Assembly: GCF_900111685.1 (NCBI RefSeq)
Contig: NZ_FOHX01000006.1
Span: forward strand, 1-64,000
Direction: 5' to 3'
Source: Nonomuraea wenchangensis
GTDB taxonomy: Bacteria; Actinomycetota; Actinomycetes; Streptosporangiales; Streptosporangiaceae
DNA length: 64,000 nucleotides
Within the stretch, counting starts at the first letter, position 1. Every line of letters begins with the position of its first letter. Shown here piece after piece: positions 63,364-64,000 of this stretch. The notes beneath the pieces were generated by a model that worked only from the letters and a program-made list of their open reading frames with translations, did no database searches and was not told the origin of the DNA. The position numbers and the translations under genes are program-made.

Positions 63364-64000
63364 ATGGACCGAGCCGCGGCTCTCGCGAGCGACCTGCGCC
63401 GGCGCGGCGTGGCCGACGTGCTGACCGACGGCACCACGCGCGCGGTCCACTCCTCCGACGCCTCCCTCTACCGGGTGCCGCCGCTGCTGGTCGCCCGGCC
63501 CAGGACCGCCGAGGACGTCCACGCCGCCGTCGAGCTGTGCGCCCGGCACGAGGTCCCGCTGACCGCGCGCGGCGCGGGCACCTCGATCGCCGGCAACGCC
63601 GTCGGCCCCGGCCTGGTGCTCGACTTCAGCCGGCACATGGACCGGGTGCTCGCACTCGATCCCGAGGCCCGTACGGCGGTGGTCCAGCCCGGCGTGGTCC
63701 AGGCGGCGCTGCAGCGGGCGGCGGCCCCGTACGGGCTGCGCTTCGGCCCCGACCCGTCCAGCCACACCCGCTGCACCATCGGCGGGATGATCGGCAACAA
63801 CGCCTGCGGCTCCCGCGCGCTCGGCTACGGCCGCACCTCCGACAACGTGACGGGACTCAAGGCCGTCGCCGGCGACGGCACCCATCTGGACCTGCCCGAG
63901 CGGGCCGGGCCGGCCGCGCTGCGCGACCTCGTGGCGGCGAACCTGGCGACGATCCGCACCGAGTTCGGCAGGTTCGGCCGCCAGGTGTCCGGCTACGCGC
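63364..64000 (+). CDS. FAD-linked D-2-hydroxyglutarate dehydrogenase-like protein, 3' end outside window
   Basis: The first 212 codons encode a PCMH-type FAD-binding domain: VARPRTAEDVHAAVELC, LTARGAGTSIAGNAVG, VQPGVVQAAL, RFGPDPSSHTRCTIGGMIGNNACG. This order is shared by D-lactate, glycolate and D-2-hydroxyglutarate dehydrogenases (GlcD/YdiJ type). Divergence from hglS favours D-2-hydroxyglutarate as substrate, giving 2-oxoglutarate. No ribosome site precedes the ATG; with the operator 5 bp upstream the transcript may be leaderless. Confidence 0.82.
   Translation, partial: MDRAAALASDLRRRGVADVLTDGTTRAVHSSDASLYRVPPLLVARPRTAEDVHAAVELCARHEVPLTARGAGTSIAGNAVGPGLVLDFSRHMDRVLALDPEARTAVVQPGVVQAALQRAAAPYGLRFGPDPSSHTRCTIGGMIGNNACGSRALGYGRTSDNVTGLKAVAGDGTHLDLPERAGPAALRDLVAANLATIRTEFGRFGRQVSGYA

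Overview
The window is a 64 kb piece of very GC-rich actinomycete chromosome. It has GTG/TTG starts, ATGA/GTGA gene overlaps, a conservon (sensor kinase, roadblock, DUF742, GTPase), many regulators next to their targets and several secreted proteins. The mix suggests Streptosporangiales, perhaps a Nonomuraea-like genus, but that placement is inference. No rRNA, tRNA, CRISPR array or convincing insertion sequence was seen. No gene-free stretch exceeds 300 bases.

Layout. 1-9.2 kb: a LacI regulator cut by the window edge, an RraA-like protein, then a catabolic cluster (HMG-CoA-lyase-like gene divergent from GntR, class III CoA-transferase, hydantoinase/oxoprolinase A and B, cysteine amidohydrolase). 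9.2-10.4 kb: two secreted proteins. 10.5-17.9 kb: an olefin (ole) locus, oleC-oleD-oleB on the minus strand and oleA on the plus strand. Between them lie a secreted Ala-Pro-Glu decapeptide-repeat protein, a KAS II and a dedicated acyl carrier protein. 18-22.3 kb: TetR plus a heterodimeric ABC exporter. 22.4-26.2 kb: a Gfo/Idh oxidoreductase, PmoA-family protein and cupin operon with a LacI regulator and a perfect 18-bp operator. 26.2-41.2 kb: a small helical protein, a large subtilase, an orphan sensor kinase, a 28-residue Cys-rich peptide, a Ser/Thr kinase, a multi-sensor PP2C phosphatase and a 1429-residue poly-HAMP hybrid kinase.

41.5-52.4 kb is a carotenoid locus. CrtE, CrtB and CrtI would make lycopene. 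A CruF-like hydratase, a second CrtI-type enzyme, a CrtA-like monooxygenase and a family 2 glycosyltransferase would hydroxylate, desaturate, oxidise and glycosylate the acyclic chain. No lycopene cyclase is present. A PlsX and a divergent PlsY-like protein are embedded here, and I infer that they acylate the carotenoid glycoside by way of acyl-phosphate. A LitR/CarH-type MerR regulator and an ECF sigma factor follow, and both carotenoid promoter regions share the same short motifs.

52.7-56.6 kb is the conservon cvnABCD. 56.6-64 kb holds a haloacetate-dehalogenase-like hydrolase with one substrate-binding Arg replaced, a CoA-binding protein, an FHA-FAD monooxygenase fusion, a possible 42-residue Arg-tailed peptide, a secreted Asp/Asn/Arg-rich protein and a 2-oxoadipate to 2-hydroxyglutarate to 2-oxoglutarate module (HglS-like enzyme and FAD-linked dehydrogenase, the latter cut by the window edge) beside a GntR regulator.
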